From Pyrrhosoma nymphula (taxonomy: Eukaryota > Arthropoda > Insecta > Odonata > Coenagrionidae), in the NCBI GenBank assembly GCA_963573305.1, contig OY754337.1:82597094-82661093 (forward strand): a stretch of DNA of 64,000 nt. The letters are read 5' to 3'. This document shows positions 23,701 through 32,783 of the stretch, piece by piece. Positions within the stretch are counted from its first letter, which is position 1; every line of letters starts with the position of its first letter. Both the position numbers and the translations under genes were made by a program. The notes beneath the pieces are model-generated. The model saw only the letters and a list, made by a program, of their open reading frames with translations, was not told the DNA's origin and searched no databases.

Positions 23701-26024
23701 GACTACAAAATGCAGTGATTTCTGCCACAACTTCCACCATGTCTTTCACTGTGCCTTTTTCTCACTAGGTCTTCCATCATTTATATAGCCCCTGAAGTGA
23801 GCAAGGATTCCAGAAATCCAGTCATTCTGACCAAGGCACAAAGGCTGTGATCCTGTATTCTGTGGCCGGAGTCAGAAAAATGGTTCCCATTGCTCCAATT
23901 GAAAACTTCCACCCCATCTGTTACCCACCCCATTATTTCCTCCCCTCCAAGGCTACCAATCGCCTATATCCTAAGCTAACCCATTCCACCTCCTCCTTGC
24001 CGACAAACCCACTCCTCAGGTGATTCACTTCTGAGAACGCCCTCTGTTGGATTCGAGACGCCGACTGGGAGACATCGTTGTGTGGACCTGCTGAATTTTA
24101 GTCAATTTTACTTGGAGAGAAGCTCAACCTCTCGTACTTGTATAACGTATTCATTTCTTAGTGGAAAGTCGCCTAAACGGTCTCCTGGTCCTTGATCTGT
24201 TGGTAACTTTTTTGTTATTTGGTTGGTTTTGTGTGAAATACATTGCTGGTTCAGTTATTGATTGATAATACTTGTGTTACGTTGAATTTCCTGATTTGTC
24301 TCACCCAAGCTTAGAAAGAGTTTGATTTATACGGGCATTATCAGTGAGAAAACTAATTTCCTTCTCCCATTTGCGCTTCAAAATTAAAATTATATTCATG
24401 CATACCCATCTTGCCGTTTCCTTTTGGTGTAGGAGTGTAAAGAACTAGTGTTAGGCCTGTAAAACTGGATCTGTTTTAATAAATCCTTCCTTACTGCTCT
24501 ATCTATGAATGCATTATTTATTTCAGATTGCATTGCTTCACACATGCTCTCCTATTCCTAAGACTCATAATGTTCCTTCTCTGAAGAACGTCTTCCTCCA
24601 CATTCACTTTCACTTGACTTTTTTGGTCAATCCCTTCCTCTCCTACCAGTTGCTCCTTTTTCATAAATCTGCTTCATTATTTCACTCTCTTCCATTCTTT
24701 GAACATGGCCAAGCCAGCAAATTCATTCATTGCTCCATTCATATGCATACCATTACGAGAGCATCCATTCAAAATTCTTTCATGGCCTAATCATTCCTAA
24801 CCGTATCCTTCCTGCTTTTACCACAAACTTCTTGGATGCCCAATACCCTCTGCATTTAGCCTAATCTTATGCTTATCATGGCATACCTCAGTCTCACCTC
24901 CATGCAAAAAAAAGACCCAGATCTCCACCATTTTGCTTGTTGAATTCATGTACGTTTGTAGAATTTTGGGATGCTGTGACTGAACCTCTCCTCTACTTTC
25001 TTCAACCGCTGCAGAGCCAGGGACATTGATTCGCCTGCTGAGAGGTGCTCTCCTGCTTAACCCAGATGTGTCGTCCTTCTGGCATATGCGAAAGGACCTC
25101 ATGCTCTCGTCACAGCTCAACCCCTTGGCTGACCTCCACCTCTCATCAGTTGTCCTGTCCCACAAGCCCAAGTGCTCAGAGGCGTTTGCCCACCGACGGT
25201 GGATCATCTCTAGTTTTCTTCGGACACACCCTCCCTCCTCCTCTACCTCCCCCAATCAACGAGGCGACCCCCTGGAAAGCCTTCTGTCCCCACTTGGCTC
25301 AGTCTCGCAAGTTCTTAATGGTGAGCTCAAAGAATCAGGCCTGGCAGCCAGCCGCTACGCCAACAATTACCATGCGTGGAACCATCGCATCTGGTCTGTG
25401 CAGAATGTGTGCCCTCTGGGGTCACTCTGGAGCTTGCTTCTTCAGGAATGGAACCAGATGGGTCAGTGGGTGGCCTGTCACGTCTCAGATCACAGTGGCA
25501 TGCAGTATCGACAGTTCCTGCTCGACCGAATGCTGGGGTTCTGCTCAGAAGGTGAGGAAGAGAGTGGCTTGGACAGTACCTGCAACCAAGGGGGCACATT
25601 CATAGCAGTGATGGTCCATGCGCTGAGCAGTTTCCGGGAGATCTCAGGGGATAATTTCGCATCTACATCGGAAGATGGAGGTTTTGAAGGGCACATGTGC
25701 GAGAACCTCTTGAGACTCACCATTGGGGAGTTGCTCTTCAACACGGACCTCATTTGTCAGTTTGTTGGACATGAAGCCCTGTGGTGCCACCGTCGGTTCA
25801 TTGTGAAGACTGTGATGAGGCTGATAAGTGACTGGGTGAGGGTGGTTTGTGGAGAAGATCTTGCAGATCAACTCATCAGGGCGTTGCAGGCCCAAGAGCA
25901 ACTTTTGGTGGCTCACTGTACTCTTCCTCTTCATTCCGATATTCACCAGGTTCGTTTTGCCAAGCAGCACGTTTTGTGGTTGGCTCGCATCCTCAACATC
26001 TCTGTAGCCTGTGAAAATAATTAA
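11683..26024 (+). CDS. PTAR1: Protein prenyltransferase alpha-subunit repeat protein 1, complete, three exons (gene span)
   Basis: PTAR1 is the alpha-type subunit that, with RabGGTB, forms the geranylgeranyltransferase type III described for some substrates. Exons are 11683-11759, 11925-12082 and 25015-26024, joined in phases 2 and 1, giving 414 aa. This is close to the vertebrate length of about 400. Prenyltransferase-alpha helical repeats are recognisable by HRRW (residues about 135-145), NYHAWNHRIW, VSDHSGMQYRQFLL, and GHEALWCHRR near the end. The N-terminal exon 2 motif LGLESWCV is also typical. Intron 2 is 12.9 kb and filled with transposons. No frame damage is seen. A likely poly(A) signal is at 26252. 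Confidence 0.95.
11925..12082 (+). CDS. PTAR1: PTAR1 exon 2
   Basis: The acceptor GTTTTCCAG| precedes 11925 and the split Leu codon is restored. The exon encodes SEFDIVPVNENQNKSP and LGLESWCVRHVF. The donor GAAG|GTAATA leaves phase 1. Confidence 0.92.
12083..13570. other. PTAR1 intron 2, proximal part
   Basis: No family-level coding match was recognised. One short plus-strand frame at 12724-12862 is listed separately. Confidence 0.45.
12724..12862 (+). other. Unrecognised 45-codon open frame with coding-like composition
   Basis: ATG at 12724 opens a short frame ending in TAA, starting MNECISEKLVCAGYNGPWY and continuing with a Lys/Glu-rich helix-like stretch (EEEIKKLPSAEKKFLKW). It is inside PTAR1 intron 2 with no clear splice sites or neighbours. 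It may be a decayed transposon piece or chance. I do not recognise a family. Confidence 0.15.
13571..14470 (-). mobile_element. Penelope-like element with inverted terminal repeats and GIY-YIG nuclease remnant
   Basis: The minus strand encodes, in order, NPFIAGTLEKISRALRKHDV (14291-14109), then FQVPCSCGKSYIGETC and TRVREHQRAAKN (GIY-YIG nuclease, about 14090-13980), then ENRYFPRIIREAIEI with NFNKEDGYPLHSAW. An in-frame stop (AAAGCATAA) and frame changes break it. About 150-bp inverted repeats close the element (13571-13720 and 14310-14465), sharing GGGTGACGTCCA, TTGTTTAGGTTCACAAC and GGGGCCAAGTTGGCTAGAT. Most of RT is missing. These terminal repeats contain a hammerhead-like core (see findings). 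It lies in PTAR1 intron 2. Confidence 0.88.
14471..15317. other. PTAR1 intron 2, AT-rich stretch, no recognised element
   Basis: No coding segment, inverted repeat or transposon domain was recognised. The last ten bases (TAATGTTGTT, 15308-15317) are the left target duplication of the SINE that follows. Confidence 0.45.
15318..15670 (-). mobile_element. SINE with 5S rRNA-derived head, copy B, with 10-bp target duplication
   Basis: Read on the minus strand from 15670, the element begins GGGGCAAGGGTCTAGCCAAG, then has ACACCGAAGTTAAGCGACG, GTTGGGACCAGACGG and TTGGATTGGCG (5S A box, intermediate element and a C-box-like segment). The body matches copy A at 5600-5965. A perfect 10-bp target duplication TAATGTTGTT flanks it (15308-15317 and 15671-15680), showing a discrete insertion. 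The 3' tail is a short TTGTTTGT-type simple sequence rather than poly(A). Confidence 0.87.
15767..16332 (-). mobile_element. mariner deletion derivative (transposase C-terminal half)
   Basis: Terminal inverted repeats of the form GAGGTG(C/T)GAT(A/G)AAAAAATAA(C/T)GG bound 566 bp, with TA at 15765-15766 and 16333-16334. The minus strand (16284-16015) encodes HHDNVPVHTS and QPPYSPDMPPCEF, the catalytic-domain signature of mariner transposases. A frame change then leads to TIDEIKTESLKELNSIPESEF and YFEGEKIDIE, the usual C-terminus. The N-terminal DNA-binding half is deleted. A full-length mariner is about 1.3 kb. The gypsy element inserted one base beyond its right TA. Confidence 0.9.
16336..16538 (+). 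repeat. 5' LTR of the gypsy element
   Basis: Runs from TGTTGTATAAAG to ATAGAACA. It contains AAATAAATGAAC, a possible poly(A) signal, and ends just before the primer-binding site. It differs from the 3' LTR at four positions. Confidence 0.95.
16623..20627 (+). pseudogene. gag-pol of the Ty3/gypsy element, five in-frame stops
   Basis: A single frame runs from ATG 16623 to TGA 20625-20627. Gag has two zinc knuckles (CSRCKTTHGPREC and CAKCGITNHFAAAC, about 17338-17450). Protease has LDTGAQVNVIPC (about 17600). RT has VFDLKEGFHQVKL and YFDDLLCMG (18250-18480). RNase H has DASQSGLGC (about 18885). Integrase has an HHCC finger (HEGHGG to CHICDKF, about 19550-19665) and DDE-domain blocks around CDILDF, IADNVPF and NGLAEKG. 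Stops lie at 16755 (TAG), 17022 (TAG), 17454 (TGA), 17559 (TGA) and 18231 (TGA), all in the first 40%. Downstream, 788 codons are fully open. No frameshift was found. Confidence 0.93.
20642..20844 (+). repeat. 3' LTR of the gypsy element
   Basis: Same 203-bp length as the 5' LTR, preceded by a purine tract and followed by the target duplication CGTAC. Confidence 0.95.
20850..21329. other. PTAR1 intron 2, possible LINE-derived flank
   Basis: No clear motif. The plus-strand translation is rich in Lys/Glu and stops and leads into the RT-like fragment after 21330, so it may be its decayed upstream part. Confidence 0.25.
21330..21615 (+). mobile_element. Degenerate RTE-type LINE reverse transcriptase fragment
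   Basis: The translation shows ERKASGIDEIPSELL, then FVTHETGHISME and EENVIPHIPREK. This is the pre-finger region of RTE-like reverse transcriptases in which a 'GIDxIPxELL' motif precedes a 'WPxxWxxxxIxPIPK'-type motif. Stops interrupt it. It is a separate copy from the RTE at 32712-35076. Confidence 0.6.
21616..23199. other. PTAR1 intron 2, AT-rich, no clear element
   Basis: No exon or transposase was recognised. Near 22625-22665 the minus strand reads CCTGAAGATGCCGTAACTGG, a motif also found in Penelope-like ends, but no element boundary could be drawn. Confidence 0.4.
23200..23600 (+). mobile_element. Tigger/pogo-like transposase fragment
   Basis: Translated fragments read ASKGIDGSAKEVNNIV, FLVSGPMI, LLVDNFVASNGWLECF, GECSDVNPKDVDDLRKRLPS and YAPCDIFYVNMSGL. 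In this order they match the CENP-B-type helix-turn-helix end and start of the DDE domain of Tigger/pogo transposases. Stops and frame changes make it non-functional. Another Tigger-type copy starts at 63201. Confidence 0.8.
23601..25014. other. PTAR1 intron 2, distal part
   Basis: Nothing firmly recognised. Between 24500 and 24960 the minus strand gives LINE-like but indecisive peptides. The final 40 bases are the pyrimidine-rich acceptor of exon 3. Confidence 0.4.
25015..26024 (+). CDS. PTAR1: PTAR1 exon 3 (prenyltransferase-alpha repeats)
   Basis: A pyrimidine-rich acceptor (CTTTCTTCAACCGCTGCAG|) restores phase 1. An alternative AG six bases on (exon from 25021) is also in phase and would drop two residues. 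The exon is an uninterrupted 336-codon frame ending at TAA 26022-26024, with GALLLNPDVSSFW, HRRWIISSFL, NYHAWNHRIW, HVSDHSGMQYRQFLL and GHEALWCHRR. A second long open frame over the same DNA in another frame is a shadow. Confidence 0.95.
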
Positions 26025-26251
26025 AGAAGTTCCTGAAATGAAAATCTCTTGCTTGTATGTCTTTCACATGCTTCTAAAAATAATTTTTTCCTTCAGAGTT
26101 GAGGCAAATTCATGCAGTGAGCATGAATGTTAGGTAAGGAATGGGCACCTTTTTTTCTTTAACTGAGGTAGAGCTGAAATTTGCAAAGGTTAATTTTGTA
26201 ACACTCCCTAATTGAAAAGAACTCATGGTCATTAAAACATTCACATGGACA

Positions 26252-26257
26252 AATAAA
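26252..26257 (+). promoter_or_regulatory. Candidate PTAR1 poly(A) signal (AATAAA)
   Basis: AATAAA about 230 bases after the PTAR1 stop, with another AATAAA at about 26283. Position only; no cleavage-site evidence. Confidence 0.4.
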
Positions 26258-26471
26258 ACATTTCACATAACATTAACACAATAATAAACTCATTTATTTG
26301 AGGAAAGTTCCAAGTTTTGAAACACAAATGGACTGAAATTTGATTAAGAATTAATATTGGGCCTAATTTACAATTGCAACCATATAAGTTTTCCAAATTC
26401 ATAAATTAAATTGTTATCTTTTAAATGATAGATAACCAGTTAAGCTTTAGAGTTTTTTTTATAATGCAAAT

Positions 26472-26612
26472 ATGTATTATTCTTATTATGGTATTTACAA
26501 TATTCGAGAATGAGAGTCTCTTCTTATGGATTTAATCACCCTTATTATTATGGTATTTATAAAATTCGAGAATGAGAATCTCTTCTTATGGATTTAATCA
26601 CCCTTATTATAG
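26472..26612 (+). repeat. Tandem duplication of a ~72-bp unit
   Basis: Two near-identical copies contain ATTCGAGAATGAGA, CTCTTCTTATGG and ATTTAATCACCCTTATTAT. They lie between PTAR1 and the piggyBac element. Confidence 0.9.
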
Positions 26613-28093
26613 TGATTTATATGATTAAGGGGGTGTAAGAATTCCTTTAACCCGGCGTTACTCGCGTGGGGTGCCCTGAACACCCCTCCCTATTTTTCAT
26701 TGTATAATTTTTTTAGTCTTTATTTCACTGACCTCTCTTCTTCAGTAGCTGGAAAGTGATATTTTTTCTTTCTTTTGACACCATCATTTTCAGGCATACA
26801 TTGTAAACAACCTGCGTAGTAGCCTCAAAAGGGGACAATGTTTGTTCCACTCAATTTCCTACGGCCAAAGCTTACTCCAAACCTCATTGTTTTTTGTTGC
26901 AACTTTGTAACTGTGAAATGTTTGTTACAGTATAACATGCATTCTCGTATTTTACTTTTATCTGCTGGAAAATGCCTCTCAAACCATTCGCTTTATTCCT
27001 GCTCCCGGCGTTACTCGCACGGGTTGTCCTGAACACCACAGTTGTCTCCGCGCCATAAACTCCTTGGCATGTGCTTTTTGTGCGGTAGGTTTTTCTTGAT
27101 ATGTATTATCCTACCATTGAACAATATTGATGAAATAGTAAATATATTCATGGTTTATTTGTCATAATCTCTTATCTAAATTTCAGATTTTCTGCTTGAT
27201 TTGACTACCTACAACTTTTTCAAAAATATTATTTTATTCATCTCCATATTACCATACATAACTTCATATCGAGTGTAGTAAGTCACCCAGTAAAAGGTAA
27301 TTACCTAATATTGAAAGTTTAATTTTGAAAGACTTACCTACTACTAAAATATAATTCAGAAACATGGTTTTTATGGGTTACTACTGTGCTTGCTATAACT
27401 TCATGTTAGAAGTAATATTTTTTTGTGCTTATTGCTTCGAATACATTCTTATGTCGGTGCAATGGATCAATGCGTTTGTATATTTTAATACATATGTATC
27501 TACTATTCTTTAGTTAGTGAAATTTATTGCAAAATCAAAATTATGCTTTTTTATCTGTAGATGTCGAAAAATTTATAGAAGGAATGAGAAAGAATAATAA
27601 GACTTGAATGAATCATCCGATAAAGAATTGACTGACCCGGACGATATTTATTCTGATGATTGCGTTGAATCTTCTGAACACAACACCTAAACTTAGGAGG
27701 AGGCTGACATTTCCAAAATGAACTGTCCATTGAAAATTACAATCTTTTATTGGGGAAATAAAACACAACTACATGGAGCAAAAACAAACTGCGCCCCAAT
27801 GTAAGAACACCAAAATGGAATATAATTTCTAAAAAACCTGGTTTCAAAGGTAGAAAATAAATATCAAGAGCCCTACTGATTGCTTTTGATTATCTATTGA
27901 TAAGCAAGTGATAAATACAATTACTGTATGCACAAATATTCAAATTCAAAAAGTAGGTGTGAATTATTCGCGTCCGAGAGATGCGAGGCCAACTGACGAG
28001 GGAGATATTGAATTTTTCATAAGGCTTCTGCTCTTAGAGGGAACAAATGGATCTATACGACAAAATATAAAGGATTTATGGGATTGAGATGGC

Positions 28094-28348
28094 TTGGGTG
28101 CTGGTATATTTTACACGTCCAAGAATTATCAAAGATTCTGTTTTCTTTTGCAGTGTCTCAGATTTTATGATATAAAAAGTAGGGTAGAAAGAAAAATTAT
28201 AGACAAATTAGCTCCAATTCATCAATGTTTTGGAATGCTGGTAAGAAAATTTCAGGATAAATATGCCATATCGGAGTACACCACGATAGACGAGCAATTA
28301 GTCGGCTTTAGGAGAAGATGTTCATTCAGGCAATACCTCCCAAATTAG
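28094..28348 (+). pseudogene. piggyBac transposase remnant
   Basis: This is the longest surviving frame of the transposase (about 84 codons), containing QCLRFYDIKSRVERK and YTTIDEQLVGFRRR, corresponding to the start of the catalytic domain. Stops before and after it, and a frame change by 28490, show loss of function. Confidence 0.85.
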
Positions 28349-28479
28349 CCTGCAAGATATGGCTTCAAAATATTGGCATTGGTTGGCGATAATGTATTCT
28401 ATACTTTCAATTTGGAGGTATATGCAAGGAGTCAACCCGAAGGACCCTACAAAGTAGACAATACTCCTAAAGAGGTGGT

Positions 28480-28875
28480 GAAACGCTGAGTGGAAACAAT
28501 TGTAGGGACGTGGAGAAACATCACGGCTGAAAATTGGTTGCTAGTGTTCCCTTTGCAGAGGATTTGTTACAAAGTAAATTGACACTGGTGGGAACTCTGA
28601 AAAAAATGGAAGTGCCACCTCAGATGGTTGGCACAAAACAGGAAAATAGAAGTCTCTTTGGATTTAGAGCATGACTATCTTATCTTATATTCCCAAAAAA
28701 GGTAAAAATGTAATTTTTTGCCAATGATGCATTGCAGTATTAGCATAGAGGGGTCACCACCAGTGTCAATTTACTTGGTGACAAGGGAACACTAGCAACC
28801 AACTTTCAGGCATAATGTTTCTCCATGTCCCTACAATTGTTTCCAGTAAGCGCTTTTCCACTGAGGAGGTGACAA
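28480..28875. repeat. Internal inverted duplication within the piggyBac remnant
   Basis: The segment containing GTAGGGACGTGGAGAAACAT to AATTGACACTGGTGG (about 28502-28592) recurs inverted at about 28750-28855 (CACCAGTGTCAATTTACTT to CATGTCCCTACAATTG). The right arm is a back-copied piece of transposase coding sequence, giving a roughly 100-base hairpin arm. Confidence 0.85.
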
Positions 28876-29329
28876 GAAGAAACAAGAGATAATATCTTTT
28901 TATAACGTTACTAATGGTGGTGTTGACCCAGTGGATGAGATGTGTGTAACATATTGTTTCAAGAAGTACAATAGATAGCCAATGGTATTTTTTTCCACTT
29001 GATAAACGTGGCAGGCATTAGCTCTTTTGTTATATACAATAACGTAAATCCAAGAAGTAAGCCTAATAGATCAAAATTCCTATATTTAAATAACATTAAT
29101 GGTTTTTAAGAATAAAATATTGTGTAACCCATTCTTAAACAAAAATGTTCATTGGGGTGTCAGGAGCACCCCACGCGAGTGACCTTGATCGGAAAACGCG
29201 CGCGAGTAACGCCGAGTTAATTAACTTTGGTACTACATACATATTTGTTCACAATTTCACTTATCGTGATCTGGATATTTAGCATCTCGTGCATGAGCTC
29301 TCCTATCTCCGTCTCTTCTCAATCAGCTG

Positions 29330-29609
29330 CATAGTCGTATCTAGAAGTGTCTGAAGGGGGGGTCACCACTTGAAGGGGTGTCTGAAGGGGGGGGCTATGG
29401 GGGTATGGAATGGGGGGGGTCCGGTAATTTTGAAAAATATGCATCTTAAAATGACGTTTTGAAAGTGTTCTATTATTTTATGGAAGGTGTACTATTATGT
29501 TATGGAAGGTGATCTATAGGTGTACTATTAGTATGTATCATTTTTAGGTTTTTTTATCATTGAGGGGGGGTTACAACCCCAAACCCCCCCCTCCCTGGAT
29601 ATGCCTATG
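29330..29609. mobile_element. hAT-like MITE with CATAG termini, copy 1
   Basis: Termini CATAGTCGTATCTAG and (inverted) CATAGGCATATCCAG bound a 280-bp element rich in G runs. The flanking 8-mers ATCAGCTG and GTCGGCTG match at six of eight positions, both differences being transitions, as expected for an old 8-bp hAT duplication. No coding sequence. A second element with CATAG ends is at 32666-35654. Confidence 0.65.
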
Positions 29610-30114
29610 GTCGGCTGGACTGTGTGTCGTCCTCATGCTATCGTATCCCGCTGTAAATATGTATACGCTGCTTCTTCTGCGGTCTTTCCTAAAATGCTCC
29701 GATGAATATCCCTTCTTTGGGAATCTTTTATAATTGAATCTGCCCACTTCACGCCACTTTCTCTCCAGATTTCTTACTTTTTGCTTTTTCTGCGTCCTTC
29801 TCTTATGGTCGACTCTCATTCTCTCTCTCTCCTATTATATTGTTGTGTTTATTCTCTCCACGCATCCCTAGTTTTCCGCTGTTGAATAGTTATTTTATCT
29901 GTTGTTCCTTGCTTTTGTAAATAATGATTTTTCCCATACGTTTCTGGTTTCATATTGTTAATTTATAATTGATCATACGTGTATTACTTTTCTATTTTAC
30001 ATATGTAATTATATATTAATTTTCCGGGCCTGGGGATAGACGTTTGGTTACAATTTCTTAGTTAGAAAAAAGTGAATTTCTATGAGGTGTTCCACTTTCA
30101 GTGGTATGGGGCTA

Positions 30115-31110
30115 TTATGAAGATTTATTATTATTATTTCCTGTGTAAATCTCCATTAGGCTAGAGGTGTGATGTTGTCAATAGCAGCTGGGAAACTTTA
30201 GTTTGTAGTTTTCTGACTGTACATCTATGAGTCTTCTAATGTGTAAATATTATTCCCTTAAGTCCATCCATAGCCGATCATATTCCACCATATGTATGTG
30301 GGTCTAGGTATTAACCAAGCTTCTCCATCTTTTTCTGTCATTCCTTGTTTCCTCCCCTCATCCCAGGATACGTCTGTCTTCCATAAGTCCTTTCTCTCTG
30401 CCATAAATCCATTGTTTATGTGGCCTTCCTCTAGGCCAGTTTCCACTTTCAGTCTTTTTAAGTTCCATAGCCATCTTAATCTATTACCTTTTACCTCATT
30501 TCTTAATCCATTCACCATTTCTGATGTTTGTATTTATTTTCCTGTCGATTCGACTCTTTCCCGCTATACTTCTCAAGAGCTTAATTTCCTCAACTTGCAG
30601 TCTGCTCCATTCCCTTTCATTCATCTACCATGTTTATGATGCAGAAGTAGTATTGGTACAAATAAATTTTATGCATAATCATTGTTACTTTTCTTGCCAC
30701 TTACCTACCCCAGATTAAATGCCTTACACTCTGAAACATCTTTCCTCCTCTTTCTAATTTTTTTGCAATTTCTTACTCTATCCTACTACCGCTTGGCACT
30801 TAGAGCGTGACTTGACTTGACAAGCTCCAAAGTAAGTGAAATTTTCTACTACTTTCATGGCACTTCCAATTCACTGGATGTCTTTTCAGGCTTCTTGTCT
30901 CTTCCTATAGCCGTAACCTCACTCTTCTCTCTGCTGATGTACACTCATAATAATTTCATATGTTGGTCTGACTCTTAAAGCTCCTTCTGAACATTTTCTG
31001 TTTCTTCACTCCAAATTACCCTATCATGTGCAAAAATCATGTTTCATTTCTCTATTTTGTGTGCTTACATCTTTCTCACTTCACCATCCTAGACAAGCAT
31101 TCCATGACGG
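30115..31110 (-). mobile_element. LINE 3' fragment with ATT-type microsatellite tail
   Basis: The minus strand gives ECRLQVEEIKLLRSIAGKSR, then ESGNWPRGRPHKQW and ETRNDRKRWRSLV, ending near 30240. This is the C-terminal region after RT seen in several arthropod LINEs (nuclear-import-like 'RGRP..W' and 'DR..WR' motifs). Stops and shifts are frequent. After the stop the element ends near an ATT repeat at about 30120, on the expected side for a LINE tail. Confidence 0.6.
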
Positions 31111-31439
31111 TAATGAATAAAGTAGGTGATGAGTTACTTCTTTGATTTCAAACCATTCTATATTTATATCTAGCTTATTGTTCCATTGAGTCACATACGA
31201 CACTGCATTGTTACTTTAAAGTAACATTGCATGCAATGTTCAGTAAATTCGTCAACGGATTTCATACGAGTTTCGAGTATTTTTTGTTTATACATACTTA
31301 AACACATCAAGACAATCTAGTTTTATCGAGTTTGGTAAACAATTGCTAAGATTTTTACAGCATTCTGATATGGACCTTATCATATCATTCATATACATAA
31401 TTGAGTCGGAGTGTATGAATATTATTTTGTGTTCTTGTA

Positions 31440-32665
31440 TCATGCCCGAGAATGCCATGGTTACTTTCTAGGTTTGAAAGGATTTTTCTGTTTAAAAATA
31501 CTATCTAAAGGACTATTGCATTCAAATTCCAAATAGTTCTGATTGATTTTTAATTATGTAGCACCTCATTGCTATGGCTTGAGTTTGCCCTCAGAATTAT
31601 GCCATAAATCAGTAGGGAGTGAAAGTTTGCAGAGTGCAAACATTTCTGCACTGCTGAAGTAGTAGTTGATCTAATAAATCTGAACTGAAAGATGGCATTT
31701 TCTCAGTTTTAGCTGGAGTGACTCAACTTGAGGCCACTATATGGCTTGATCAACATTGATGCCAAAAAAAGTTATATTCTTTACTAATGTAACATCACCT
31801 TCTTATAATATCCCAACTGGATGAACATTTTTGCTGAAATCTAGGGTCTCTGCTTTCTTCTCGTGCAAAACAATTTTATTCACTTCAAACCATTTTTCAA
31901 GTTTTTGGATTTTATCTTTGACTTACAATTGAGTGGTGCTTATTGTAATGGTCTAAGGTATAGGTCATCTGCGAACAGTTCAGTTTTTGCCTCAGGAAGA
32001 AATGCAGGTAAGTCATTTATAAACATTATATTAAACTGGGCTGAGAATAAGTACATATTTGTAGGCAATCACTTAAATAAGAATTCATGCAATCAGGGAC
32101 TGCTCCAGTGATTCCATTCTTGGATATCTTATCTAATAAAATACGTACAGTGGTTGACTATTTCAAAAGCTTTGGTAAGATCTAAGTAAACCCACTGTCT
32201 AATTCTTACTTGCTCAATTGCTTCCAGGGTATTAGTTAAAAAATTATGCAATGCAAAATATGTGGACTTGTTTTTCATGAATATTGTTTTGAAGGAAATC
32301 TTAAGAAATTGAAGCTGTCATTTAAATGCAACTTTTAAAACCCAGTGAGCAAACTGATAGGGTAATAATGATTGATTTCCTTCTAGTTTCATTTTTTGAA
32401 AACTGGCTTGATCCTGCCTATTTTTAATCTATCAGGAAAATACCTGCTCTCAGATAAATATTACATAAATAAACTACATATGTCATTATATCGTGATAAA
32501 CTACCTACTATGATAGGAAGAGCTGCTTTTATGATCTTGTCTGGAATGTCATCAATTCCAGGTGGTAGCTTATTTGTAAGAGAAAATAATTTCAATAAAT
32601 TTGTTATGATTTACGTAGGTAATATATCTGTAATGGGTCTACGTTCTAAAAGGGTATGTCGTACA
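31440..32665 (-). mobile_element. Degenerate jockey/CR1-like LINE, reverse transcriptase part
   Basis: Minus-strand peptides, in order from 32660 down, are LPPGIDDIPDKIIKAALPII, YFPDRLKIGRIKPVFKK, DLTKAFEIVNHC, FINDLPAF with ELFADDLYL, and a C-terminal remnant. The FADD-type catalytic box is visible, but many stops interrupt the frame. The endonuclease part resumes at 35663-35795 on the other side of a nested hAT-like/RTE insertion. Confidence 0.75.
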
Positions 32666-32783
32666 CATAGGTGTGTGCACATGTGATGCTGGTGGTGCAC
32701 TGGCACCACCTCATTCATTCATTACAGTAATCTACCGGTTAAAGGTAGGTTGTGATGAAAGTCAGAGAATATCCCACGAACTC

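Larger units (their letters stand above)
26651..29216 (+). mobile_element. Decayed piggyBac-like element, TTAA-flanked, 2.57 kb
   Basis: TTAA target sites flank the element at 26647-26650 and 29217-29220. Inverted termini share C(C/T)CGGCGTTACTCGCG. Plus-strand peptides include PTDEGDIEFFIRLLLLEGTN, FYTSKNYQRFCFLLQCLRF, IDEQLVGFRRRCSFRQYLPN, RYGFKILALVGD and NWLLVFPLQ, spaced as in piggyBac transposases. They are separated by stops and shifts. A second copy of the terminal motif lies inside at about 27004-27030. Near the right end the subterminal motif CACTCGCGTGGGGTGC recurs inverted. Confidence 0.9.

Noticed and set aside
25045..25605. 186-codon plus-strand frame
   Set aside because: It is an alternative frame of PTAR1 exon 3 and shows no family resemblance, while the other frame encodes clear prenyltransferase-alpha repeats.
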